Source of the DNA: Reinekea sp. G2M2-21
GTDB lineage: Bacteria; Pseudomonadota; Gammaproteobacteria; Pseudomonadales; Natronospirillaceae
Assembly (NCBI RefSeq): GCF_015687175.1
Contig: NZ_JADPQG010000011.1
Span: forward strand, 1-64,000
Direction of reading: 5' to 3'
DNA length: 64,000 nucleotides
Positions 26,447-34,780 of the stretch are shown piece by piece (positions within the stretch are counted from its first letter, which is position 1; each line of letters starts with the position of its first letter). The notes beneath the pieces are model-generated. The model did not search any database, was not told where the DNA came from, and saw only the letters and a list, made by a program, of their open reading frames with translations. The position numbers and the translations under genes are program-made.

Positions 26447-27631
26447 TTGAAAACTTCCGATACCGAACAGATTCGACTGGCCAACCGAAAACTGGTGGTC
26501 GATTACCTGCGGGTGCACGGCCCGGTGGCTCGTGTGGATATGGGCCCAGTTCTTAAACTGAGCCCGGCAACGGTTACGTCCATTACCTCAGATCTGCAGA
26601 AAGAAGGCCTGTTGGTGGAGGTTCCCGCGCCAAGTGACAACGTCGTCAGTCGCGGTCGCCCACGGGTGCTGATCGATCTGGCGGTCGATACTCAATTCGT
26701 CATCGGGGTCAAACTCTCCATTAATGAAATCCGGTTAATGCTCGGCAATCAAAAGGGCAGCATTGTTAAAACGGAAGTGATCGAGCTGCAAACATTGGCG
26801 CTCAGTCGGGAAGGGCTGACCGAAGCATTGTGCAGCGCATTGCGCATGTTTATTGCGAAACTGCCGGTGAGCCAAAAGCCAAAAGCCGTTGGCTTAGCCG
26901 TACAGGGTGTGGTGAACGGTCATCAGGGTGAAGTGGTTTGGAGCCCGGCGCTGGCCGATAAACACATTGAGCTGAAAGCGCCCATGCAGCACGAGTTGAA
27001 TGTACCGGTTCTGGTCGCTAACGACGCCAACTGTTTGGCCATGGCAGTAAGGCAGCAACCGAAGTACCAACAGCTCACCGACTTTGCTGTGGTCATGTTG
27101 GGGTACGGCGTGGGTATGGGCATGGTGGTGCGCGGTGAGCTCTATGCCGGTCATCATGGTGCTGCTGCTGAATTTGGCCACACCAAATACAGCCCTGACG
27201 GCGCACAGTGCCTGTGCGGCAAACGCGGCTGCATTGAAGCCTATGTCGGCGATTACGCCTTGTACCGAGACGCGGCTGCGGTGGTTCGTCTGCCGCAGGA
27301 CGATCATCTGCACCCCAACGAAGACCGTATGATGGAACTGGTCGAGTTGGCGGACAGAAACGATGCCGCCGTACTCGACCTGTTTGAACGAGCAGGCCGG
27401 GTGCTGGGTTATGGTGTCGCGAATTACATTGCGCTGATGAGCCCTGAAACCATCGTTTTTTCAGGGCCAGGTATCCGCGCTTACCGGCATTTGGAGGCGG
27501 GCATACGGCAAGGGCTGAGCAGCGCGCTGGTCTCTGAGCTTATCTGCGAAACGTCCTTAGAAGCGGTGCCCTGGGACGATGATATGACCGGCCTCGGCGT
27601 CATCGCACTGGCGTTACAAGAGGTCGATTAA
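26447..27631 (+). CDS. ROK-family transcriptional repressor
   Basis: 394 aa from TTG 26447, supported by AAAGGA six bases upstream; the frame stays open to an ATG at 26351, but that extra N-terminus (MSLRKSSLYCAANL) overlaps spacer DNA beside a MITE remnant. N-terminal winged HTH (LANRKLVVDYLRVHGPVARVDMGPVLKLSPATVTSITSDL), then a ROK sugar-kinase-like domain with GVGMGMVVRGELYAG and the zinc motif CLCGKRGCIE. Sugar-responsive NagC/Mlc/XylR-type regulator. Located 5' of the GH3 gene, its likely target or pathway neighbour. Confidence 0.82.
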   Translation: MKTSDTEQIRLANRKLVVDYLRVHGPVARVDMGPVLKLSPATVTSITSDLQKEGLLVEVPAPSDNVVSRGRPRVLIDLAVDTQFVIGVKLSINEIRLMLGNQKGSIVKTEVIELQTLALSREGLTEALCSALRMFIAKLPVSQKPKAVGLAVQGVVNGHQGEVVWSPALADKHIELKAPMQHELNVPVLVANDANCLAMAVRQQPKYQQLTDFAVVMLGYGVGMGMVVRGELYAGHHGAAAEFGHTKYSPDGAQCLCGKRGCIEAYVGDYALYRDAAAVVRLPQDDHLHPNEDRMMELVELADRNDAAVLDLFERAGRVLGYGVANYIALMSPETIVFSGPGIRAYRHLEAGIRQGLSSALVSELICETSLEAVPWDDDMTGLGVIALALQEVD

Positions 27632-27769
27632 CCCTCTTTCAGGGTACCTGTAACCGCTAACAGAACCCTCTGCGTTCAAAAATCAGTACTCGATTGACCT
27701 GAAAGTATCAGAACTTGGCAAAAACTCACCACTTATAGCCGTCGCAACTTATACTATGCTCCCATTTCC

Positions 27770-27783
27770 TGTAACCGGTTTCA
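27770..27783 (+). promoter_or_regulatory. Operator 1 upstream of the GH3 gene
   Basis: TGTAACCGGTTTCA is a near-perfect 14-bp palindrome of LacI/GalR type (central CCGG). Paired with operator 2. Confidence 0.6.
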
Positions 27784-27832
27784 TTTATGGAAAAGATACC
27801 CCCTATGGTGTGTGGGTTGGTTATTTTCTACC

Positions 27833-27846
27833 GGTGACCGGTTACA
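27833..27846 (+). promoter_or_regulatory. Operator 2 upstream of the GH3 gene
   Basis: GGTGACCGGTTACA is a second copy of the operator, in inverse reading TGTAACCGGTCACC. The centre-to-centre distance is 63 bp, close to six helical turns, so a repressor could loop the DNA. Confidence 0.6.
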
Positions 27847-27901
27847 TTTTAATTTTTTAACTAAGCTATTCAGCGAAAACGATCAGGGTAGGCATAGAAT
27901 C

Positions 27902-30676
27902 ATGCAAACAGAAGTTACTCTCATGGCCCAGCAGAATCTTGTATCCATCAGCCGCCAGGCCGCTGGCGAGGGTATTGTCTTACTTGAAAACAAAGCGCAG
28001 ATACTGCCGTTGCAAGCCGGTGCTAAAGTATCACTCTTCGGCCGTTGCCAGATAGACACGTATCGCAGCGGAACCGGTTCGGGTGGTGCTGTGAATGTCC
28101 CTTACGCTGTAAACGCGTTACAGGGTTTGCGGGAAAACGCCGACATCGATGTGAACGAAACCCTGGTGTCCGTTTACGAAAACTGGATTGGCGAACACCC
28201 CTTCGACGACGGCGGTGGCGGCTGGGCGGCTGAGCCCTGGTTCCAAACAGAAATGCCCTTAACGGACGATCTGGTGAAACAGGCCGCTGACGAATCGTCA
28301 CTGGCCATCGTGTTTATTGGTCGTACCGCCGGTGAAGACCAAGACAATGCCGACGCGGCAGGCAGTTATCGGCTGACCGATGCCGAAGTCGCCATGCTTG
28401 AGCAGGTTTGCGCCGGATTCTCCGACGTTGTCGTTGTGCTGAACGTAACCAACATTATTGATATGTCCTGGCTGAACACACTAGCCGGACGCGATGCGAT
28501 TAAAGCGGTGCTCTACAGTTGGGCGGCGGGAATGGAAGGTGGCCACGCGCTGGCGGATGTATTGTCTGGCCAGGTGACCCCAAGTGGGCGCTTAACCGAT
28601 ACCATTGCCTATCAACTGTCGGATTACCCATCAGCTGCCGACTTTGGCCGCAAAGACCGCAATTTTTACACCGAAGACATTTACGTGGGTTACCGGTATT
28701 TCGAAACGTTTCACCCACAAGCCGTGCAATACGAATTTGGTGCGGGCCTGTCTTACACCCGCTTCGAGCGCGCAGTAGAGCATCACTTTATTGAAGGTGA
28801 AGGCGTTAACCAAGTGCTGCACCTGGACGTGAAAGTGACCAACACCGGTAATACCTACAACGGCAAAGAAGTGGTTCAGGTGTATGTGGAAGCGCCACAG
28901 GGTTTGTTAGGCAAACCCAGCCGTGTGCTGGCGGGATTCGCCAAGACCGATTGCCTGGAACCGGGCGACAGCGAAACGCTGCGCATTTCCATTGCGTTGA
29001 AAACCTTAGCCTCGTTTGACGATTCCGGCGCAACCGGTCACCTCAACAGCTACGTTTTGGAAGCCGGGCAATACCATGTGTACGTGGGCGGCAGCGTTAA
29101 GCAGGCAACCTTAACCAACGCAGCGGTACTGCTGGACGAACTGATTGTGGTGGAAACGCTGAGCGAAGCCTTGGCGCCCGTACAAGCATTCAACCGCCTG
29201 AAGCCGGGCGCACAAACCGCCGATGGGATGTATGAAAAAGCTTATGAAGCCGTGCCGCTACGACAGGTTTCGTTGGCGCAACGCATTCAGGAAAACCTGC
29301 CAGCAGAATTACGCATGACCGGCGATGCGAACATTAAACTGGCCGACGTTAAAGAAGGGCGCGCGTCGCTGGAAGCTTTTGTCGCGCAAATGAGCGCTGA
29401 ACAACTGGCCACCATCGTGCGTGGCGAGGGTATGTGCAGCCCGAAAGTAACACCGGGCACGGCAGCAGCCTTTGGTGGCGTGTCGGACAGTTTGTTTAAA
29501 CTGGGCATTCCGGTAGCCGCTGCGGCGGACGGACCCTCCGGTATTCGTATGGACAGTGGGCACAAAGCCACCCAAGTTCCTATTGGTACGTTGCTGGCTT
29601 GTACCTGGAACGCACCGCTGAATCAAAAACTGTTTAACCTGATCGGTGAAGAGCTACACGCGAACCAGATCGACACTTTGTTAGGCCCTGGCATTAACAT
29701 TCATCGGCATCCGCTGAATGGTCGTAACTTCGAATATTTTTCCGAAGATCCGTTGATGACCGGCGTGATGGCCGCCGCGCAAACCTTAGGGTTAAAAGAA
29801 GCGGGCGTGTCCGGCACCATCAAGCATTTTGCCGCGAACGATCAGGAAACCGCCCGCACGCTGGTGGACAGCGTTGTATCACAACGTGCTTTACGGGAAA
29901 TTCATTTAAAGCCATTTGAAATGGCCGTGAAAGACGGGCAGGCGTCGTCGATTATGACCGCATATAACCCGATCAACGGCCATTGGACCGCGTCAAACTA
30001 CGACCTTAACACCACTGTTTTGCGTGGCGAATGGGGTTACACCGGTATTGTCATGACCGACTGGTGGGCAAAAATGAACGACTGCGCAGACGCCGGTAAA
30101 GAAGACAAAACTTTCACCTCTTTTATGGTGCGTGCGCAGAACGACCTGTACATGGTGGTAGAACACGACGGTGCCGAACGTAACGCAATGGGCGACAACA
30201 CTATGGCCGCGTTGGCCGAAGGCACGTTGACTATTGGCGAGTTGCAGCGCTGTGCCATGAACATCTGTCGTTTCATTATTAACGCCCCCGTGATGAGCCG
30301 ACCGCTGAAAGCGTTTGAACCCATCAAGGCGTTTGCACCCAACCGCAAGCTCGAGGCGGAAGGCGCAATCAGTATTGCCAATGAGCTGACGTTGGCCGTG
30401 AAAAAGAATCAGACATTGGTGATCGACGTGCCGGAAGATGGCATTTACCAATGCTACGGTTTTATTAAATACGACCGAGATTCTCAAGCGCAGTCGACCT
30501 GCAGTTTGAGTTTGAATAAGGTGTTCAGTATGACCTTTTCTGTGCACGGCACCGACGGTGAACTGCACAAGGTAGATGGGCTGCAAGTGAAGCTCAGCAA
30601 AGGGCTTTACGAGCTGAGCATGGAGTTCGTCAAACCAGGGCTGGAGTTAGAGCGCTTAGGTTTTACCAAGCAGTAA
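27902..30676 (+). CDS. Glycoside hydrolase family 3 enzyme with permuted domain order
   Basis: About 924 aa from ATG 27902 (an earlier frame start at 27812 would place the operator inside the gene). The domains are permuted: the GH3 C-terminal sandwich domain comes first (EGIVLLENKAQILPL, VVVLNVTNIIDMSW, AGMEGGHALADVLSG), then a fibronectin-III-like module (~residues 330-400), then the catalytic barrel with GTIKHFAANDQETART and the nucleophile Asp in GIVMTDWWA. A tail of ~90 aa follows. Probably an exo-acting beta-glycosidase; no signal peptide, so it cleaves imported oligosaccharides in the cytoplasm. B-A domain order is known in a minority of GH3 enzymes. Confidence 0.88.
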   Translation: MQTEVTLMAQQNLVSISRQAAGEGIVLLENKAQILPLQAGAKVSLFGRCQIDTYRSGTGSGGAVNVPYAVNALQGLRENADIDVNETLVSVYENWIGEHPFDDGGGGWAAEPWFQTEMPLTDDLVKQAADESSLAIVFIGRTAGEDQDNADAAGSYRLTDAEVAMLEQVCAGFSDVVVVLNVTNIIDMSWLNTLAGRDAIKAVLYSWAAGMEGGHALADVLSGQVTPSGRLTDTIAYQLSDYPSAADFGRKDRNFYTEDIYVGYRYFETFHPQAVQYEFGAGLSYTRFERAVEHHFIEGEGVNQVLHLDVKVTNTGNTYNGKEVVQVYVEAPQGLLGKPSRVLAGFAKTDCLEPGDSETLRISIALKTLASFDDSGATGHLNSYVLEAGQYHVYVGGSVKQATLTNAAVLLDELIVVETLSEALAPVQAFNRLKPGAQTADGMYEKAYEAVPLRQVSLAQRIQENLPAELRMTGDANIKLADVKEGRASLEAFVAQMSAEQLATIVRGEGMCSPKVTPGTAAAFGGVSDSLFKLGIPVAAAADGPSGIRMDSGHKATQVPIGTLLACTWNAPLNQKLFNLIGEELHANQIDTLLGPGINIHRHPLNGRNFEYFSEDPLMTGVMAAAQTLGLKEAGVSGTIKHFAANDQETARTLVDSVVSQRALREIHLKPFEMAVKDGQASSIMTAYNPINGHWTASNYDLNTTVLRGEWGYTGIVMTDWWAKMNDCADAGKEDKTFTSFMVRAQNDLYMVVEHDGAERNAMGDNTMAALAEGTLTIGELQRCAMNICRFIINAPVMSRPLKAFEPIKAFAPNRKLEAEGAISIANELTLAVKKNQTLVIDVPEDGIYQCYGFIKYDRDSQAQSTCSLSLNKVFSMTFSVHGTDGELHKVDGLQVKLSKGLYELSMEFVKPGLELERLGFTKQ

Positions 30677-30684
30677 CGCCAAAC

Positions 30685-30713
30685 AGCCTGCTCCGGTCGT
30701 GAGCAGGCTTTTT
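30685..30713 (+). terminator. Rho-independent terminator of the GH3 gene
   Basis: Stem AGCCTGCTC / GAGCAGGCT with a 7-base loop and a T run, 8 bp after the stop codon. Confidence 0.9.
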
Positions 30714-30846
30714 CTGTCGTGTGTTTTTTAGACGCTCATCACAATAAATTCACATCACATGAAAAAGTGTTTGTGTTCACCGAACACCCAGTGTTTTATA
30801 CAGGTTGGTTTTTAAGAAACGTCAGGAGGCAAATAACGGAAAGAAA

Positions 30847-30888
30847 GTAGCGAAAAACTAAGCGCTACCCAGGAGTGCGGGAACACTC
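30847..30888 (+). ncRNA. Double-hairpin leader element upstream of the RadC-like module
   Basis: Two consecutive hairpins: GTAGCG / CGCTAC (30847-30852 with 30863-30868) and GAGTG / CACTC (30873-30877 with 30884-30888), followed by GGGCAGCTAACCACAACC. No T run follows, so it is not a terminator. It ends 40 bp before the next start codon. It may be a structured 5' leader or small RNA; I do not recognise it as a known family with confidence. Confidence 0.4.
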
Positions 30889-30928
30889 AAGGGCAGCTAA
30901 CCACAACCGATAGACTAAGGTATCAATT

Positions 30929-31279
30929 ATGGCTAAGTTCAATGGTAAGCTAGAGCACCGCTCGTTCCAAGAAAAAATCCTCTCACAAGAGAAACTAAGC
31001 GCAACTAAAAGCGACCTTCAACACCCCGTTGAAGCGAAAAACCCTTGTGAAACCGCTGTTCACACAACAGCAAACTCCACACATGCCAAGCGACACCGAA
31101 ACCCACAGATAGAAACCGACCCCGCGGTTTTACGCGCCCGACACTGGTGGCGTTTTCGTATAGCCCTGGCGTTGTACACCGGAGCTTTTCCAAATTCGAT
31201 GCGGCTAAAGCCGTGTTCCGTGACATTCGTGAGTTATCAGCAACTGTTAAAGCAGTACCGAAGTAAAAACAGGCGCTGA
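30929..31279 (+). CDS. Small basic protein of unknown function, possible frameshift
   Basis: 116 aa with no recognised family, rich in Lys, Arg and His (THAKRHRNPQIE, RARHWWRFRIALAL). The last third reads poorly (FPNSMRLKPCSVTFVSY). A different frame of the same stretch reads SFSKFDAAKAVFRDIREL and ends VKAVPK-stop at 31264, which looks more protein-like. The annotated C-terminus may therefore be wrong or the gene frameshifted. AAGG lies ahead of the ATG. Precedes the RadC-like gene on the same strand. Confidence 0.4.
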   Translation: MAKFNGKLEHRSFQEKILSQEKLSATKSDLQHPVEAKNPCETAVHTTANSTHAKRHRNPQIETDPAVLRARHWWRFRIALALYTGAFPNSMRLKPCSVTFVSYQQLLKQYRSKNRR

Positions 31280-31401
31280 ACTCACGCAGTAAAAAAACAT
31301 AGAACACATTGCTTAGCCGCACATCTTGCCTGCGAATGCAGGCAAGGTTTCTGATACTTAAAAATTTTTAAACAGAAAGCGAATTTAAAAGCGAGACAAC
31401 C

Positions 31402-31890
31402 ATGTACAAAAAAATCACCAACATAGACGACGAACTGCTGTTCACTCACGCCCATCAACGTGAATTGGAAAAACCCAACCCCGTAATACTGGACAGCATC
31501 GCCCGTGCTGAACTCTACATAGCCAATACCTTCATCCATTTAAAACACGAAGCCATACACGCACTCATGCTCAGCACACGAAGCGTGTTATTGGAAAGTA
31601 GACCCATCCTCACCGGCAAATTCTCCCTCAAAGAACTCACCACCAATTTATTGATCAGCCATATCATTCAAGCCAACGCCACCCGGCTCATCCTTATCCA
31701 CCACAACCCAAAGGGGAGCTTATCGATCAAAGACAAACACTTGCTGGAAGCCACGCGAATAAAAGACCGACTGCTGGAATACTCAATCTGGCTGGACGAC
31801 TTCTTCCTAATCACCAAAGCGGATACCGCTAACAGCGGTGGCTACAACCGAATGAACACTACCTCACTCGCCCGATTGGGTTTAGTGTGA
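31402..31890 (+). CDS. RadC/JAB-domain-like protein with altered metal motif
   Basis: 162 aa. From residue ~50 onward it follows the RadC (DUF2466) JAB fold: STRSVLLESRPILTGKF, LLISHIIQANATRLILIHHNPKGSLSIKDKHLLEATRIKDRLLEYSIWLDDFFLI. Canonical RadC proteins have HNHPSG...S..D; here the order is HHNPKG...S..D, so one zinc-ligand His is moved or replaced by Asn. It may lack peptidase-like metal chemistry. Shorter than chromosomal RadC (about 220 aa), like versions on mobile islands. Function of RadC itself is unresolved. Confidence 0.65.
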   Translation: MYKKITNIDDELLFTHAHQRELEKPNPVILDSIARAELYIANTFIHLKHEAIHALMLSTRSVLLESRPILTGKFSLKELTTNLLISHIIQANATRLILIHHNPKGSLSIKDKHLLEATRIKDRLLEYSIWLDDFFLITKADTANSGGYNRMNTTSLARLGLV

Positions 31891-31900
31891 CAGATTTTTT

Positions 31901-31978
31901 GTAGGAGCCTTCGGAGCAACGCGGAGAGGCGATATCTTTGTGGGTCGAGCGTCAGCCTGACCCACTACCTTTTCCTAC
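31901..31978 (+). repeat. REP/BIME-like structured palindrome
   Basis: Outer arms GTAGGA (31901-31906) and TCCTAC (31973-31978) enclose an inner stem GTGGGTC / GACCCAC (31940-31946 with 31959-31965). The start, TGTAGGAGCCTTCGGAGC, resembles Pseudomonas-type REP sequences. May also end transcription of the RadC-like gene. Confidence 0.5.
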
Positions 31979-32353
31979 GCTTTTTTGTAGGTCGCGGCTT
32001 TAGTTCCGGTACTCGCCGCAATGGGAAGTACCCATTGCCCAGTCACTTAAAAAGAAAGCCACAATCGCGTTAAATGCCTTTGGGCCGCATTTTCCGGGAA
32101 ATGCCAGAATATCTATGCACGCGCCGCAAAACTCGGGCGATAACGGAATTTCCATTTCCCGTTGATTTAACTAGCCCTCATGAATAGGGCGTTTCAGGCG
32201 CACCAGTATTTAAAATACTTAGGCATGCGCTCATATGTAATGACAGCCAAATTGACAAGGGTGTTTGAAGGCTGCAGTATGACTGGCAGAGAGCGATACT
32301 GTGGTTCTTTCAGCTAATTACATATGCGCTCAGGAAAAAATAGGCGGTGGCCT
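31979..32353. other. Spacer at the left edge of the second attC array
   Basis: No gene. A 10-base inverted pair CATATGTAAT (32231-32240) / ATTACATATG (32319-32328) brackets ~78 bp just before the first cassette-like gene; I cannot say whether it is a degenerate recombination site. Confidence 0.4.
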
Positions 32354-32797
32354 ATGAAGAAACTGTTAAATTTCACCATGAATGAAGATCTAGCAAAAGA
32401 AGAACTTAGTTTTCATAGCGGAAGAAATTCTGATACAGATGATTTACGCTGGGAAAAGGGTTTTCTTGGGAGTTTACGGCCGTATCGAAACATTGAACTC
32501 GTAGAGTCGAATTTCCATGCTGTAATGCATTGTATAAAGATATTGGCTCCATATTTAAGCCGTAACGACGCTATAGATAAAGGTTTAATTTCAGATATAT
32601 CGGGAATTTTATGCTTCGGCAAAGCTTGGGCTGTTCACGAAGATGGTTTGCTTCTAAGCAATCAAATCATTACTCCAGACCAGGCAAAGACTATTGATAG
32701 TTGGTTGGATTGTATTTTCTATGCTTGGACAATGCTTTTGGATTCACAAGACGAAAATGTGGCTTTTGAGCCCTACAACCAACAATACAAAATTTAA
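32354..32797 (+). CDS. Orphan array, cassette a: hypothetical protein
   Basis: 147 aa from ATG 32354 (AGGCGGTGGC upstream; a longer frame starts at 32324). Soluble, no signal peptide. Contains a helical segment with ILAPYLSRNDAIDKGLISDISGILCFGKAW that may be structured, but I recognise no family. Its TAA stop is part of the attC at 32792, the mark of a cassette gene. Confidence 0.55.
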   Translation: MKKLLNFTMNEDLAKEELSFHSGRNSDTDDLRWEKGFLGSLRPYRNIELVESNFHAVMHCIKILAPYLSRNDAIDKGLISDISGILCFGKAWAVHEDGLLLSNQIITPDQAKTIDSWLDCIFYAWTMLLDSQDENVAFEPYNQQYKI

Positions 32798-32878
32798 CAA
32801 AGCGCTCTACCGTCGGCAGCAAGCTGCCTGGACTCAAAAAAGCTGCGCTTTTTCTCGCCGGTAAGCGCGGCGTTAAGT
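32792..32878 (+). other. attC site, orphan array 1
   Basis: 87 bp from ATTTAAC to GTTAAGT, with arms TCTACCGTCGGCAGC and CTCGCCGGTAAGCG and an inner CTGCGC motif. Confidence 0.7.
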
Positions 32879-32890
32879 TTTAGGATTCGC

Positions 32891-33337
32891 ATGGAAGTTG
32901 AACTTAGGTCTATAGAAAAGTCGAATTGGCAAGAAATAGCAGTTTTGAAATTAGCAGATTCGCAGAAAGAGTTTCTGTTTGATAATGGCTATTCAATTGC
33001 AGAATCATTTTTTTGCGAGAATTCCGTTATTAAGGGAATCTACGCCAATGGTGAAGCAGCAGGTTTTTTAATGTATGAATCTTTAGAGGATGAGGGTAAG
33101 CCGAACGAGGTAGAGATCTTAAGATTCATGGTCAATGAAAACCATCAGGGGAAAGGAATTGGCAGGATGGCGTTTGATCTTGCAATCAGAGACATCGCTA
33201 CATCAAAAAAACCTCGAAAAATTCATATTTGCTTTACCAAGGAAAATGTTGCTGCAAATACACTATATTCTAGCTTTGGCTTTGTAGACAACGGAATCGA
33301 CGAACACGGGCAAATAAACTTGGTACTACAAACTTAA
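32891..33337 (+). CDS. Orphan array, cassette b: GNAT N-acetyltransferase
   Basis: 148 aa, single GNAT domain. The acetyl-CoA binding loop is NHQGKGIGRMAFDLA (about residues 88-102), followed by the VAANTLYSSFGFVDNG strand-helix pattern. Transfers acetyl from CoA to an amine; acceptor unknown. About 60% identical by eye to the interrupted chromosomal gene at 11398-12126, so this is an intact paralogue on an integron cassette. Stop inside attC. Confidence 0.85.
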   Translation: MEVELRSIEKSNWQEIAVLKLADSQKEFLFDNGYSIAESFFCENSVIKGIYANGEAAGFLMYESLEDEGKPNEVEILRFMVNENHQGKGIGRMAFDLAIRDIATSKKPRKIHICFTKENVAANTLYSSFGFVDNGIDEHGQINLVLQT

Positions 33338-33437
33338 CAAGTAGGTTTTGGTCATGCCCGCTTTTTACCGCTAGCGCGGCGGGCATCGGACTCGTTTTCG
33401 CTAGCGCTCAACTCGCCCCAAACCAAGGGCGTTATAA
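33332..33437 (+). other. attC site, orphan array 2
   Basis: 106 bp from ACTTAAC to GTTATAA, long-arm type with GCCCGC, TAGCGCGGCGGGC and CGAGTCC-like elements in the reverse orientation to the integron's long attC sites. Confidence 0.75.
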
Positions 33438-33507
33438 AGTTTATCCATTGATAGTTAGTACAATAATTAAGTAATCTGAGTACAGATAAGAATTAGGAAA
33501 TTGGAAT

Positions 33508-34212
33508 TTGAACAGTACGGGCTGGAAAAAGGTAGATGAAGGTGGAGTTATCTACTCAATCGAATACAAAGCTGACGTTGCTATTTCTCGTAGCACTATT
33601 ATAAAACTATCTGAAGATAGGTATCTCGTTTATAGCCCAGGCGCAGCTATATTGGAATCGGCATTAGAAATCATAAGTAAAGATTCAGACCTTATTCTTT
33701 TAGCTCCAGCAAAAGCACATATTCTAGGTACGGTTTCTTGGAATAACGAATTTCAAAAATCAGCAGTAGTCGCGTCTGAAACAGTTATACCGCGCATATT
33801 GAATATGACAGAAATTGCTGAGGTAAAAGAGCTTTCTTACTTAGAGGAGAAATTACCCAGAAATGTACGCATCCACGCTCTACCTGCTTGTAGGTTAGGT
33901 GAGGTATGGGTAAGCGTCGACACGGACGATAAAATTTATTGGATTGTATGCGACTCAATCACTAACTCAAATGTAAATGCTAGCATAGTTGCAAAATGGT
34001 TCTGGGAGAAAATATATAGAGTCGGACCAGGATTGGAGGTTACGAGAGGCTTTCGTTACTTTGGGATATCTAAGAAAGATGTGTATCGAGAATGGGCTAT
34101 AGGCAAGTTTTCAAATGGCCGAGATAACGTCCTGATACCATGCCATGGTGACATCTACAATGAGTCAAACTTTACACAAAGAATCATTGATTTAATTGGA
34201 AAGAGATTTTGA
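33508..34212 (+). CDS. Orphan array, cassette c: DUF4336 / metallo-hydrolase-like protein
   Basis: 234 aa from a TTG start. The layout resembles DUF4336 proteins, a beta-lactamase-fold relative: strand-rich N-terminus (YLVYSPGAAILESALEII), LILLAPAKAHILGTVSWNNEF, and a late DNVLIPCHGDIYNE that parallels the C-terminal His motif. Most metal-binding histidines of the classic HxHxDH motif are missing, so catalytic activity is doubtful. AT-rich compared with neighbouring core genes, as is usual for cassettes. Confidence 0.45.
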   Translation: MNSTGWKKVDEGGVIYSIEYKADVAISRSTIIKLSEDRYLVYSPGAAILESALEIISKDSDLILLAPAKAHILGTVSWNNEFQKSAVVASETVIPRILNMTEIAEVKELSYLEEKLPRNVRIHALPACRLGEVWVSVDTDDKIYWIVCDSITNSNVNASIVAKWFWEKIYRVGPGLEVTRGFRYFGISKKDVYREWAIGKFSNGRDNVLIPCHGDIYNESNFTQRIIDLIGKRF

Positions 34213-34232
34213 TATTAATCAACCCAGAGATT

Positions 34233-34331
34233 TTATAACAATTCCATGCAACCGACATTAGTACTTCGGCACTTATTTTGCTTGCGCAAAAACGCGCCAA
34301 TGCACCAACGCGGTTGATGGAGGCGTTACAT
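34233..34331 (+). other. attC site, orphan array 3
   Basis: 99 bp from TTATAAC to GTTACAT with arms CATGCAACCGAC.. and ..GCGGTTGATGG. Confidence 0.65.
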
Positions 34332-34353
34332 TTTTTAAGCGTAATTTACTCGG

Positions 34354-34710
34354 ATGAAAATTGAAGATATTGAGAGAAATCTAGAAGGTAATAAAAAGCT
34401 TCTTCTATATCTTCTCAGGGAGAATGATTGGGAAGTTGTTGGTGTGGAAAATGAATTCTCGGACTGGGCTCTGGATCAAATTTGGACTATTGCATCAACT
34501 AGACAGAATAAAGGATTCGAAATTGTACTCCATTTCAATAAGTTTAATGGAGTGCATGATGGAATGAATCGGGTAGTTGCCTTAACTGATATTGAAATAG
34601 ACGTAAATTCATATGGTGGAGAGCCTTCGTTAGAATTTGATGGTTCTGAATTCAATAGAAATCTTCATGGCTTTGTTAGTGCCATACATAATCTTAGGAT
34701 TGGCAAATGA
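34354..34710 (+). CDS. Orphan array, cassette d: hypothetical protein
   Basis: 118 aa, acidic and soluble, with no recognised family. Predicted alpha/beta from the alternating pattern (KGFEIVLHFNKF, DIEIDVNSYGG). No signal peptide. The 5-bp gap between its stop and the next attC is cassette-like. Confidence 0.5.
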   Translation: MKIEDIERNLEGNKKLLLYLLRENDWEVVGVENEFSDWALDQIWTIASTRQNKGFEIVLHFNKFNGVHDGMNRVVALTDIEIDVNSYGGEPSLEFDGSEFNRNLHGFVSAIHNLRIGK

Positions 34711-34714
34711 CTAA

Positions 34715-34774
34715 ATGTAACAAGTGCGGGCAGTCGACGCGCAAAAGCCCGCGCAACTGCCACAAACGTTAAAT
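34715..34774 (+). other. attC site, orphan array 4 (short subtype shared with the integron)
   Basis: 60 bp from ATGTAAC to GTTAAAT. Arms GGCAGTCGACGCG and CGCGCAACTGCC are the same as in the integron attC sites at 4568-4627 and at the left window edge. Confidence 0.85.
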
Positions 34775-34780
34775 GGCATT

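Larger units (their letters stand above)
27632..27901. other. Spacer with GH3 promoter region
   Basis: No separate gene. The first ~140 bp shows nothing notable; the remainder holds two operators described separately and the leader of the glycosidase gene. Confidence 0.6.
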
